NCBI GenBank assembly: GCA_964017125.1
Contig: OZ024914.1
Span: 22,936,282 to 23,000,281, forward strand
Length of the DNA: 64,000 bases
Direction: 5' to 3'
From: Flabesymbios commensalis
Taxonomy: Eukaryota; Annelida; Polychaeta; Terebellida; Flabelligeridae
The notes beneath the pieces were generated by a model, which was not told where the DNA came from, searched no databases, and saw only the letters and a list, made by a program, of their open reading frames with translations. The translations under genes and the position numbers were made by a program. Positions 1 to 9,559 of the stretch are shown in pieces. Within the stretch, counting starts at the first letter, position 1. Each line of letters opens with the position of its first letter.

Positions 1-178
1 ATGACCATATGATGTAAACATGTCCATATATTAGAACTGCGTGATTTTTTAATATTTTTTTGGTTCCGCATTTACCGACTTTAAGCGAGATATAAAGACG
101 GAATTCCTAATTACTTATTTCGGACATGCATGTTTAAAATAAGAAATACGGGAATTTCGTCCCACCAAAGATGATACG
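1..178. repeat. Family A MITE, fragment
   Basis: The ATGACCATATGATGTAAACA block and the GCGAGATATAAAGACG block match the interior of the complete family A copies at 6115-6501 and 8025-8397. The terminal GGGACTGGCCC is missing because the window starts inside the element. No coding capacity. Confidence 0.7.
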
Positions 179-180
179 TT

Positions 181-246
181 GCCTTAACTATGGTTTATTG
201 TTGGTCCATCGTCTCCGTCGTTGGCCCAACGTTTGTTGGTGTACCC
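181..246. repeat. Family F (ACGTTGG-type) MITE, fragment
   Basis: Half-palindromic run of TTGTTGGTCCA, CGTTGGCCCAACG and TTGTTGG motifs, as in the better copies at 4650-4725 and 5642-5750. Degenerate, without clear ends. Confidence 0.4.
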
Positions 247-1320
247 AAGTCTGATTTAAGCGTCATCTGGTGAGTGCCTTGTCCTGTCTGCCACCACAAG
301 CTGCATACAATCGATAAAAAGTGTAGCAATCTTGATCAGCGGAAGCATTGAGGCTGTAAACTGCTCATCCAGAGTTAAAGGCGATGGAGTGCCCAAAATC
401 AATTCACAGCAGACCCACTTCTAGGGCAGTTGACGGCCATGAGCGACGGTTCTGCTCGACATAGCCAAAATGAAGTAACTGCTTACACAAAAGGTAAGCA
501 GTTACATTAGGCCTACTATCTTTTGGCTTTGTACAGCAGTGCTGTATTGATGGCACTTTTGTCCAATACTTCAGAAGATAGCATAACTACTTCAGTATTT
601 TTATACCATTAATTATACCATTAATTTAGGTTTCATTTGTTCAAATCTGACTTAATTCTGACTCAATACCCGGGACATAAACCTGTGGACAAATTATTAT
701 AATTGTGAGGCTATAAACATGATGAAGGCATCAAATAATTATGTTGCAGTCTTCTTAACCTTACTCCTAGGGCTTGGGCATATTCCCAAATAAGTTATGT
801 AAAGCAATATTTGTCATGTTTATAGACCATATTTATATTAGGCTACTTTCCTTGGCTTCTTTAAAATTAAACAATTTTAAACTTTTAAAACTACAACATT
901 TTAGATCTATTTAGTGTGATCATAGATATCTTGGCAGTAATGACTTAAATTTGATTAGGGCCTAGATGTATATAAAATGAAACACTGTCGCCAAGCTTGA
1001 CGCTTCTATTCAGCCTATTATTATAGGACCACTTAAGACATTTCAAATTGACCATTTTATAGCGCCACGATGCGTGTTTTCACACGAATAGTCTGTGTCT
1101 GGCTTGACAGTCAAGTGAACAATATAATTCCCTCCAATTTGGGTCTGTTTGTCCAGTGTGGTTCTGAGAATAGGTTGCCCCGCACCTAATGCGGTTTGCG
1201 GCCATAGGAGATCCCACGTCTGCGACGACCCCATTATTTATTTACGTCATATTAACCTCAACAATTGTCAGTCGTGCGTGGGCCTCCACGAGCCGTCCCC
1301 CGGTAGCACAAGACCCCGGC
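247..1320. other. Intergenic or intronic DNA, nothing recognised
   Basis: AT-rich sequence with short, non-conserved reading frames. The N-terminal exons of the tetraspanin (TM1, small loop, TM2) were looked for here and not found. From about 1190 the base composition becomes clearly GC-richer, leading into the palindrome at 1321. Confidence 0.4.
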
Positions 1321-1387
1321 CGGATCGACTCTGGGCCGTCGCCGTAAGACGTGGAACGTCTTACGGCGACGGCCCAGCGTCGATCCG
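1321..1387. repeat. 67-bp near-perfect palindrome, GC-rich
   Basis: Two 32-nt arms (1321-1352 and 1356-1387) are reverse complements with one mismatch around a 3-nt centre (GGA). The arms contain GGCCGTCGCCGTAAGACGT. A decayed further copy of the arm motif (CAGCCCAGCGTCGGA) follows at about 1390. It belongs to no MITE family seen elsewhere in the window. As RNA it would form a very stable stem. Confidence 0.8.
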
Positions 1388-2163
1388 TCGACAGCCCAGC
1401 GTCGGACCTTCGTTGACCCGCCGTAGGTTCATATTAACCCTAGTCTACTACATTCACATGCGCCGCGGTGATGTCATTAGTCCCAATCACCATCCGGGCG
1501 GTATTTCAGCCTTGGAAGAGTAAGGTGAAGCCACACAATGGCGCTCGGGCACGATGATCTTCTCGGGAAAAATAGACACAATAAAATACATCTCTGCCGG
1601 GACCAGTTCAGTAATAGGAATGCCTCCCGAACAATGGATCAACCCGGCTGGTCATGACTTTCTTCAGGCCTACTCGTCGCAATATCTAGGCCAATTGAAC
1701 ATATTAATGCGTGTTTCTCTTCATTGTACAGCAGCAGAAATGCATTCCTGACAATATCATGAAAATGTATAGGACCACCGGTATTAAATCCGTTTTTCCA
1801 ACGTTGACAATCACATTAAGAATACAGTGCCAATACAAATGTCCATAACCATGTTTGGTTGTATCATGCTGATAATACAGTAGTACACATAGACATGAAA
1901 TTTGAAAAGATGATCAGACCCCTGTGTCTATTTCTCTTATTAACCATGTTAACCCTTGCAGGGAAGCATTTTAAAGTTTTTTTGTGAATCTATTCTTATT
2001 GATTGAATATTATTATCAATTGTAGGCCTACAACTACAGGTATAGATACAGTCTGAGTCTGACGAAACATGATTGAAATAATCCCCATGGTGGTGCATTT
2101 TGTATTGTTTCTCTTTTACCAACATTATTCATACCTGTTTACATGTTTCCGTGTTTCTTTCAG
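1388..2163. other. No gene recognised upstream of the tetraspanin exons
   Basis: No exon of the tetraspanin family was recognised. The last 20 bases before 2164 form a pyrimidine-rich splice acceptor (GTTTCTTTCAG). Confidence 0.4.
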
Positions 2164-2238
2164 TTCTTTTTACTGCTGTTCGTGATCTTTGCCGTATTGC
2201 TTGCTGCAGGAGTCTGGGCCGTCATCAAAAAGGACGAT
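2164..2238 (+). CDS. Tetraspanin exon: TM3 and start of large loop
   Basis: 25 codons, phase 0 at both ends, between TTTCAG and GTGAGT. It encodes a hydrophobic segment ending in GVWAVIKKDD, aligning with the FFGFLLVIFAIEIAAAIW segment of CD9 as recalled. Confidence 0.88.
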
Positions 2239-5200
2239 GTGAGTATTATGTACGAAATGACGCTTTAATCCTCTAACCGCCAAATTATTCAATTTCAATT
2301 TTCACTCACTTGAAGTTGTGTCTCGCTGACGCGATCTAAAACTTCAAGTGAGTGAAAATTATTCAAATTTGACAAAAGGGATGTTAACTAATTTCAAATC
2401 TTGCTGATTAATGTCACTTTTTATGTAATGTGCTAATATAAAATGTAAAAAACGAATATGGACGGCACCGGTGGTTAAAGGGTTAATCTCATGTCTTTAA
2501 TGTATATAAATGTATATAATTTATTAGTAGAGCTCTTGAATACTATTTTGGAAATGATAATGTAATGTAATGTAATGTAATGTAATGTAATGTAATGTAA
2601 GCCACAGCGACCCATCGAATTAACAGGTAGGCCTATAGCAGATAATTTCAAGTCACAAATCTTTCCCAGAAAACACGATACGTACGTTGACCCAGTGTTG
2701 ATTTAACCCTTTGACCGCCAAATTATTAATTTGAATTTTCACCCACTTGAAGTTCTGTCTCGCTGACGCGATCCACAACTTCAAGCGAGTGAAAATTATT
2801 CAGATTTGACAAAATGGAGGTCAACTCTTTTCAAATCTTGCTGGTTGATGTCACATTTTATCTTTAACATATTTCAAATGTGGTCCTTAATGTGCTAATA
2901 AAAAATGAAAACCCGAATATATGCGGCACCGGCGGTTAAAGGGTTAATGTTGGGCCAGGGGCACAGCCTTAAGAAAACGTATCGTGCTTGCTGGGTTGTT
3001 ATATTTTTTTCATGATTATATATTTGTGGACCGGTATACGGACTGGTAGTGGTATACTTGTTTTAATTTGTGCATAACCTGTGTGTCTCTTCTTTCACAG
3101 CTACAAGAAGGGGTAACGGAAATGTTGGGTAATTCTGTGGCTCGCTACTATAATGTGACCAAAGACGGAAAGCCTGACAAAGCAAGAGCATTTATGGACG
3201 ACGTGCAACACAATGTAAGTAATAAAATAACAAAACAGACGAACATACTAGCTCGAAAATGTCTATAATGACTGCGTCTCCTATCACAATAGGCACAATA
3301 GTCACATGTATCTGACTTCTTATGAGAAATTTAGAAACTTGACTTCAAATTGATGACCAAAATATATATATGTATGATTATGTTTTAATGTTGTTCATAG
3401 CATCAGATGATGTTTGACTATAGTATATTATATACAATTGAATTTCTTCAGAGTCGATACGAAAGCAGAATGTTTGTGCTAATAGTGACGGACTCCGTAG
3501 ATCCAGTGTTCAAATCTAGCCCATTCTATACCTTTGACTCTTTTGCAGTTTAAATGTTGTGGAGCAGCACTCGGGTCCGCGGATTATAAAGAAAAGCCAA
3601 TACCAGATTCCTGCCAATCCCACTTCTATGGACAGGTAAGAACACATACATAAAATAACTCGCGATTATGTTTACTTTCAACAATTTCAATATTGTTTAT
3701 TTAGGCTTTTTATGCACGTCTAGCTAAAACAAATCCATACTTAAATACCTTCAATTTTAAACGCATCCTTTAATTTTAAACACATTTATCCTTGAACACA
3801 TTTGCTCTAAAAGACATCCGCTGGTAAAATCTTCATTCATAAACACGTCCACCCTTGAAAACAACTGCACTTTCAAACTCTTCTTTTAAACATACCTCGT
3901 TAAACACCTTTTTCAAGCATAATACCTCTTCGCTATTATGATATTTTTGCAGCCGTGCGATGAGATGCTGTTTGACTCATTCAAGGAAAAGCTAGTCATT
4001 GTTGCCGGTGTCGCCATTGGTATTGGCGTTGTCATGGTTAGTAGACATACTCACTTGAATAAGCTGTACAAACACATACAGTTTATTGAATATTATCTAT
4101 AGTATAATATAATGATATTGTCCAATAATCACTTTTTTATCTTCCACTACCACCAACTTTCACTCGGGAATCGTGCTAGTTAATTTACCTTATAATATTA
4201 GTATCCAACTGTCGAATCTGCCAATTAATCAAAGTTTAATACAAAGACAAAACCTATTGCTTGTCTATATACTTATGCAAAATAACTTATCTTTATAGTC
4301 AATCACAATATTTCACAATAACCGTGTCATAGTTTAGTCCAAATTTTGACCCTAATTGATAATATGAATATATATTTATTTGTCACAGAGTTTGTTCACG
4401 TCTGATTAACCCCGTTACCCAGCAAGCGCAAAAGCATTTGTATACCATTTGTACAACTTCGGCACAACTTATTTTGTGTTTACTGGGTATCGCCCGGCTT
4501 TTTAGTATCATTTTCATTCACCTTTCATTTCCATTCAGCAATTCTCACCTCAAAGTACATAAAGATATCCTGAACTAATTTTATAAAATAGTTAACCATT
4601 ATATATCAGATGAAAGCTCAGAACCTCTGCGATGAGGTGGCATCTCAGTCGTTGAACCATTGTTGTTTCAATGTTGGCCAGCGTCGTAGACGATGGGCCA
4701 ACATTGAAACAACATCGGTTCAACGCCTTGTGTTCACCAGGTTAAATGGTGAACGCACAACAACCCATGGCAGCAACCAGACACCTTGTCACTGTTCCCG
4801 TTTCTAGTAGCTCGTTCATCTATCTCCATGCTCTCTTTCAGCTTCTTGGTATGATATTCTCCATGCTGCTATGCTGCGCTATAAGGGAATCATCAATTCA
4901 GTAACATTAGCTCCCATTGGACACAAATCAACCAATCAGGGTGCAGTATATATCTGCATGATTAAACGTACAACTCCCTTCCCAGCATGTCGTAAACACT
5001 CTGGCTAGTTTGGTGTGTGTTGAATTGTTCTATTCTCGTCACCTTCGTAACACAAATCGTATCTGCCATTTTATAAAGTGACAGATATGATGTGTTAATA
5101 CCAAGGTGACGATTTGTTTTTGTCCATCCTAGGGCCGGTTATTTTGTCAAGCATCCCTCCCTGCAAACACATGAAACTTGAACTGTCTGTTCTCCCCCAT

Positions 5201-7202
5201 TGCAACGTTTTGAGGTTGAAGATTTTGTGCTGTATTTCTTTGATAGCTACCATGGCTACGTTTTATTTTATGTATTTTACTGATTGTGTGTGAGCATGTT
5301 TGTGTGGGTTGTGGTGCGTAGGTCGCTGAAGAAATGTTTTGCAAAGATTGGCTGCGGCTGTTTGCAAATAATCTAATGTTAGCCAGAAAAAAAACATGCT
5401 TTTTGTTTTTGTCACTTTATATAACTTTTCTCATATCGTGTTTGAGAGAACAGTGACTAACATGATACTTACAGTATACGTGGTGTATGCTAGCAAGCGT
5501 ACACGTATGTGGGACATCACTGTGGGAGTGTGTAGTGCATGCTGCATGGATCAGGAAAGACGGAACAATAATCTCATCCTCGTTTAATGTTGAACCGCCG
5601 TTGCAGAAGGTGGACCAACATAAAACTAACATAATATGATTCCCAGCAGACACAAGACGTGTAATCAACGTTGGTTCAACGTTGGTACACCGTCTACGAC
5701 GCTGGACCAACGTCAAACAAACATTGATTCAACGTCTTGTGTCTGCTGGGGTAATTGTTTCGTGTTTTCCTTTCGCCCCAAGAATATACAGGCTAGCGTT
5801 CTAACGAGCTCATACCGTACAATTGTATTGTTCCATAGTTTGTCTCAGTTATTTTTAATAAGCATCTCTGATATCAGGATATTATCGGAATGCTTACAGC
5901 GTTTCAGATGACAGCGTTTGGACCTGACACCAACTAGTCTGGTGGAAAACAAGATTTGAATACAAGCGCTCACTCAAAAGTATTAAATTTGACATATACG
6001 ATTTCCTAACCTATATATGTGCCTGATAAATTATTCCCATATATTTTTGTCGTACCTTTCGTTGAAGTGTAATCAAATTGATGTCACAGTTTCCAGATAT
6101 TTCACAAGATCAGATTAAAGGGACTGGCCCAGGCTGAGATCATAAAAAAATCGGTGATTTTATTTCGGGTTTTTAATATGACCATATGATGTAAACATGT
6201 ACATAGACTAGAACTGCAAATTTGTTTGTTTGCAAATTTGTTTGTTTGTACTGCGCATTCACCAGTTAGGCTAGATATAGAGACGAAATTCGCGCATTTC
6301 CTATTTTTTGACATGGTTGTCAATAATTAGAAATCAGGAATTTTGTCTTTATATCTAGCCTAACTGGTGAATGCGCAGCCCAAAAATTATAAAATTTTGC
6401 AGTTCTAGTCTATGTACATGTTTACATCATATGGTCATATTAAGAACCCGAAATAAAATCACCGATTTTTTTATGATTTCAGCCTGGGCCAGTCCCTTTA
6501 ACTTTTAGGAAGAGTAAATTGAAAAAAACGAAATGTCACAGTTGTGGTTATGGGCATTTTTTTAACACTCAACATATTTCGAGTACGGTATATTTTCTCC
6601 AGATTAAAAACAAATTGGGTGGCGTTTATTTTGAGTGGTGGGTGTGTTTACAAGTTTGTGATTTTTTTAACAAAAATGTATTTAAGTATTTTCTAGAGCA
6701 CCGGATGTGTAGCAGGGTGTATACATAAATACACTAATGTACAGTATTATCAGACAGCAGACAGGGCCTGGTTAGACTAGAAGTGTATATGTAGGGGCCT
6801 GCACCCTGGTGTTCATTCACTGATAATACATTATTGTGATAATTCATAATGTTGGCGCACAACAGCTAATGTTCTAAATATGGCGTGATAATGCTATTAT
6901 GATTTGGGATCGTGGACTCATATCGTTTTAAGATCAATGTTTCACATTATTATTCTTACATTGGAAGCATAATTATGCGGTGAAATAGCTTATAGTTTAC
7001 TGAATCATATAATGTTGCTGTATTAACAACATGAGGACTTATAATATTTTACTATCTATTCTAATTATGTATAATGTTAAAATTAAAATTATTCTAAATA
7101 AATTTACTCTTTGTTTTTCAGATCTTCGGCATGTCATTTGCTCTATATATGTGCTGTGCGGTATCCCGAAAAGACAGGTATGACCGATACAGATACTCCT
7201 AA
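2164..7202 (+). CDS. Tetraspanin, CD9-like, 3' part, with two alternative last exons
   Basis: Four-pass membrane protein that organises membrane microdomains with partners such as integrins. Exons 2164-2238, 3101-3214, 3549-3635 and 3953-4036, then either 4842-4904 or 7122-7202. All introns are phase 0 with GT/AG ends. Order in the protein: TM3 (FFLLLFVIFAVLLAAGVW), a large extracellular loop with an N-glycosylation sequon (NVT), the family CCG motif, PDSC and PCD (four cysteines, two disulphides expected), then TM4 (LVIVAGVAIGIGVVM). The C-terminal exon choices read LLGMIFSMLLCCAIRESSIQ or IFGMSFALYMCCAVSRK plus a tyrosine-rich tail. The visible part is 140 or 146 residues; CD9-type proteins have about 226, so some 80-90 N-terminal residues (TM1, small loop, TM2) lie upstream of the window or were missed. 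The family is certain; the orthologue is not, so no symbol is given. Confidence 0.9.
2263..2486. repeat. Family C MITE (TTAA/CCCTTT type)
   Basis: Runs from a TTAATCCTCTAACCGCC end to GGTTAAAGGGTTAA. It contains a hairpin: ACTTGAAGTTGTGTCTCGC pairs with AACTTCAAGTGAGTG across a short CG-containing loop. About 80% alike by eye to the copy at 2703-2946. Non-coding, intronic. Confidence 0.75.
2559..2600 (+). repeat. (TAATG)n microsatellite
   Basis: About eight uninterrupted pentamers of TAATG in a tetraspanin intron. Confidence 0.95.
2703..2946. repeat. Family C MITE, best copy in the window
   Basis: 244 bp, starting TTAACCCTTTGACCGCC and ending GGCGGTTAAAGGGTTAA, so the ends are inverted repeats of about 16 bp with TTAA outermost. 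Internal hairpin CCACTTGAAGTTCTG...CAACTTCAAGCGAG. No reading frame of note. Confidence 0.8.
3101..3214 (+). CDS. Tetraspanin exon: large loop, first part
   Basis: 38 codons, phase 0, between TTTCACAG and GTAAGT. It carries the N-glycosylation sequon NVT and charged helix-like sequence ending FMDDVQHN, the position just before the CCG motif in the family. Confidence 0.85.
3549..3635 (+). CDS. Tetraspanin exon: CCG motif of the large loop
   Basis: 29 codons beginning FKCCGAALGS and containing PDSC. The invariant CCG and the third loop cysteine are the diagnostic tetraspanin signature. Donor GTAAGA. Confidence 0.93.
3953..4036 (+). CDS. Tetraspanin exon: fourth loop cysteine and TM4
   Basis: 28 codons: PCDEMLFDSFKEKL supplies the last loop cysteine, then a hydrophobic TM4 start ending VVM. 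Ends in phase 0 at GTTAGT, so it can join either terminal exon. Confidence 0.9.
4650..4725. repeat. Family F palindrome upstream of alternative exon 1
   Basis: 30-nt arms (28 of 30 matching) around a 16-nt centre. The left arm starts CGTTGAACC and the right arm ends GGTTCAACG, with CAATGTTGGCC next to the centre. It ends 116 nt before the acceptor of the first alternative tetraspanin last exon. Confidence 0.75.
4842..4904 (+). CDS. Tetraspanin alternative last exon 1
   Basis: 20 codons plus TAA, after the acceptor CTCTCTTTCAG. It reads LLGMIFSMLLCCAIRESSIQ. GMIFSMxLCCAIR is a near-exact match to the end of vertebrate CD9 as recalled, including the juxtamembrane CC palmitoylation pair. The tail after the membrane is only about six residues. 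Confidence 0.88.
   Translation, partial: LLGMIFSMLLCCAIRESSIQ
5038..5111. repeat. Family H hairpin (TATCTGCCA type)
   Basis: Imperfect palindrome: CGTCACCTTCGTAACACA at the left mirrors TGTGTTAATACCAAGGTGACG at the right, with ATCTGCCATTTTATAAAGTGACAGAT-like sequence in the middle. Related hairpins lie near 7791-7870 and at 48231-48305. Confidence 0.6.
5642..5750. repeat. Family F MITE with CCCAGCAGAC ends
   Basis: 109 bp, CCCAGCAGACACAAGACGT at one end and its reverse complement ACGTCTTGTGTCTGCTGGG at the other; the interior is built of ACGTTGGTNCAACGT palindromes. CCCAGCA-ended MITEs are common in aquatic animals. A second decayed copy adjoins at about 5584-5641. Confidence 0.8.
6115..6501. 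repeat. Family A MITE, complete palindromic copy
   Basis: 387 bp including a TTAA at each end (6115-6118, 6498-6501). The long arms start AGGGACTGGCCCAGGCT and run almost to the centre, so the element is a giant foldback of about 170-bp arms. TTAA at both edges is what a piggyBac-type insertion would leave, but it could also be part of the inverted repeat. Confidence 0.85.
7122..7202 (+). CDS. Tetraspanin alternative last exon 2
   Basis: 26 codons plus TAA, after the acceptor TTTGTTTTTCAG, phase 0. It reads IFGMSFALYMCCAVSRK, then a tail of about nine residues with three tyrosines and three arginines. It is homologous to the exon at 4842 (GM, F and the CC pair align) but about 2.2 kb further on, so it gives a second isoform with a longer basic-aromatic tail. 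Spliced from 4036, the frame is open to the stop. Confidence 0.85.
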   Translation: MFGMSFALYMCCAVSRKDRYDRYRYS

Positions 7203-7545
7203 TTTGTTCCGGTCATCTCCAATCATTGACCCTGGGAAACTGGCCCCAAAAACAACAAATAAGAAACATCACAGACTACAATTCAACCAGACAAGACTAT
7301 ACTCATGCTAATGCTAAGTTAAGATGGGTACACGTGTTTTCTGAGTGACCCTAGAAGAAGCACATGCTATATATAATATATTGTAACACTTGCGTCGAAA
7401 TTTTATTATGTTTTCATCATGCTCAACCAGTATTTCTCACTGTCTTGTAATGTGTTCTCTTATCGATATAAATATACTTTTTAACCATGCGTAAGAGATC
7501 GACTAATTGTCAGTTGAGATCAAATAGGTGTATCTATCTGCCACA

Positions 7546-7791
7546 TTAACCCTTTCAAGCCTGACTTTACATTGTCATCTTCATCCACTACAAGCCGCGA
7601 ATTGCTGTCGCAGTTCTTGACTTGTAGTGGATGAAAATGATTTGATGTGGGAGAAAAAGTGAAGAAAATTGTCGTGAATTGGTAAACCAGTTTCATGGAC
7701 ATGTTTCTTCTAAAACCCTTTGTTGTAGGAAAAGTCTGTTTTCAGGGATGTAAAATGATGCTTTAATGCATCGTGAGGGCTTAAAGGGTTA
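7546..7791. repeat. Family D MITE
   Basis: TTAACCCTTTCAAGCCTGA at the left and GAGGGCTTAAAGGGTTA at the right; internal hairpin whose arms carry CATCCACTACAAG and CTTGTAGTGGATG around a GCGAATTGCTGTCGC loop. Four copies in the window (also 8569, 52867, 63424). Confidence 0.85.
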
Positions 7792-8024
7792 CAAAGTGGC
7801 AGATATGACCCTTTTATTTCAAAGGGAGTCATGTGTTGGTATGACTGTGTTGAAAATTGTCAGATACACAGCGTCAATCATCAAGTAAATCATTACCTTT
7901 AGTTTATTTTGTAATGTATTGAGAAGCGTAATGCTCCGAAGACATAAAGGTTTGTTAATAGCTACGATTACTCAATCTTACCTATATCTCAGGCGTGTAA
8001 CTTGTTGATAGATCTGCTAGCTAC

Positions 8025-8397
8025 TTAAAGGGACTGGCCCAGGCTAAAATCATCAAAAAATCGGTGATTTTATTTCGGGTTCTTAATATGACCATATGAT
8101 GTAAGCATGTACATAGACTAGAACTGCAAATTTTTATAATTTTTGTGCTGCGCATTCACCAGTTAGACTAGATATAGAGACGAAATTCCTGATTTGTAAT
8201 TATTGACAACCATGTCAAAAATAAGAAATGCGGGAATTTCGTCTCTATATCTAGTCTAACTGGTAAGTGCGCAGCACAAAAATTATAAAAAATTGCAGTT
8301 CTAGTCTATGTACATGTTTACATCATATGGTCATATTAAGAACCCGAAATAAAATCACCGATTTTTTGATGATTTTAGCCTGGGCCAGTCCCTTTAA
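8025..8397. repeat. Family A MITE, complete palindromic copy
   Basis: 373 bp with TTAA at 8025-8028 and 8394-8397; arms AGGGACTGGCCCAGGCTAAA and its complement. Very close to the copy at 6115-6501 by eye, suggesting both are relatively young. Confidence 0.85.
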
Positions 8398-8568
8398 CTG
8401 AGATATAGGTTATATTGAATGCGTGAAAAATATATTAATCACATCTGAAGCTTTGTAAATCAACGCGACGCTCAAGTTAGACCTATCGTCTGAGGTGCAG
8501 CTATACTGATACACCCGTTCGTTTGCTCATGGTTTAATGACCTCACGCTACTTTGTTTGGATACCATT

Positions 8569-8819
8569 CAACCCTTTCAATCCTGAATTTACCATTGTCA
8601 TCTTCACCCACTACAAACCGCGAATTGCTGTCGCAATTCTCGACTAGTAGTGGATGAAGATGACTTGGTGTGGTTTAAAAATTAAAGAAAATCGCCACGT
8701 ATTTGTTAACCAGCTTCATGGAAATTATCGTTTTAAAACCCTTAGTTGTCGGAAAATTAAGTATAGTTTCAGGGATGTAAAATGATGCTTTAATGCATCG
8801 TGAGGGCTTAAAGGGTTAA
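8569..8819. repeat. Family D MITE
   Basis: AACCCTTTCAATCCTGAATT at the left, GAGGGCTTAAAGGGTTAA at the right, same internal CATCCACTACAA hairpin as the copy at 7546. Confidence 0.85.
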
Positions 8820-9312
8820 ACATGTGCTTGCAATCTTTTTATCTCTAATAAAGCAGTAATATAATTGTGGCTTGATAATATGCATAAAATGAAATAAAAG
8901 ATATGTGCGAAAACAGTAATATCGATAACCGATATTATCCTGCAAATCGATTTACTTGTGATCTATAGTATTTCTATTTCTATGATCATTGTACTTTGCG
9001 GGTGTATAGCCATTTGCAATGTTCCAGTATACATCGATAAATATAGAGAGCCTACATGTGTAGTATTTTGAACTAGACATCAAACAAATTCCCCGATCTA
9101 TAGTATTTCAACGAATACAAAAGGACAGCAACGAACTTTGTATTTTTGTATTGTCTTTATATTTGGAAAAACGTAGCTTTTATATGACAACGATATTTGT
9201 GCTAAATAATTGACATCTGCTGTCGTAATCTTAGAGGCCAAAGACACCTTGTCGTCAATACTGTTGAACTTCAATTTCATTGCCGCATAATTTCACAAAC
9301 ATATATCTTCAA

Positions 9313-9319
9313 TAATATA

Positions 9320-9356
<37 letters not shown>
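9313..9356 (+). repeat. (TA)n microsatellite
   Basis: About 40 bp of TA dinucleotides with one break. The reading frame across it is an artefact of the repeat. Confidence 0.95.
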
Positions 9357-9358
<2 letters not shown>

Positions 9359-9559
9359 GACCTATGATACCTTACTTCAAAAAATAACAACGACAAAACT
9401 AGTTTGTATATGGATACGTTAAGGAATAATGTCGGTGTGGAGATTTGGTTAATCAGCATAAGCCCAGAGAGCTTTGTTAAAATAAAATCAGTGTAATAAT
9501 CTCCACACCTGTACGACCCGACTGACACGGATATATATGACCCATATGCACATAATCAG

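Noticed and set aside
5396-5911. Overlapping frames near 5.4-5.9 kb as a gene
   Set aside because: They cross a family F MITE and tetraspanin intron sequence; no protein-like features.
9277-9528. 83-codon - strand frame
   Set aside because: Contains a (TA)n-derived IYIYIY run.
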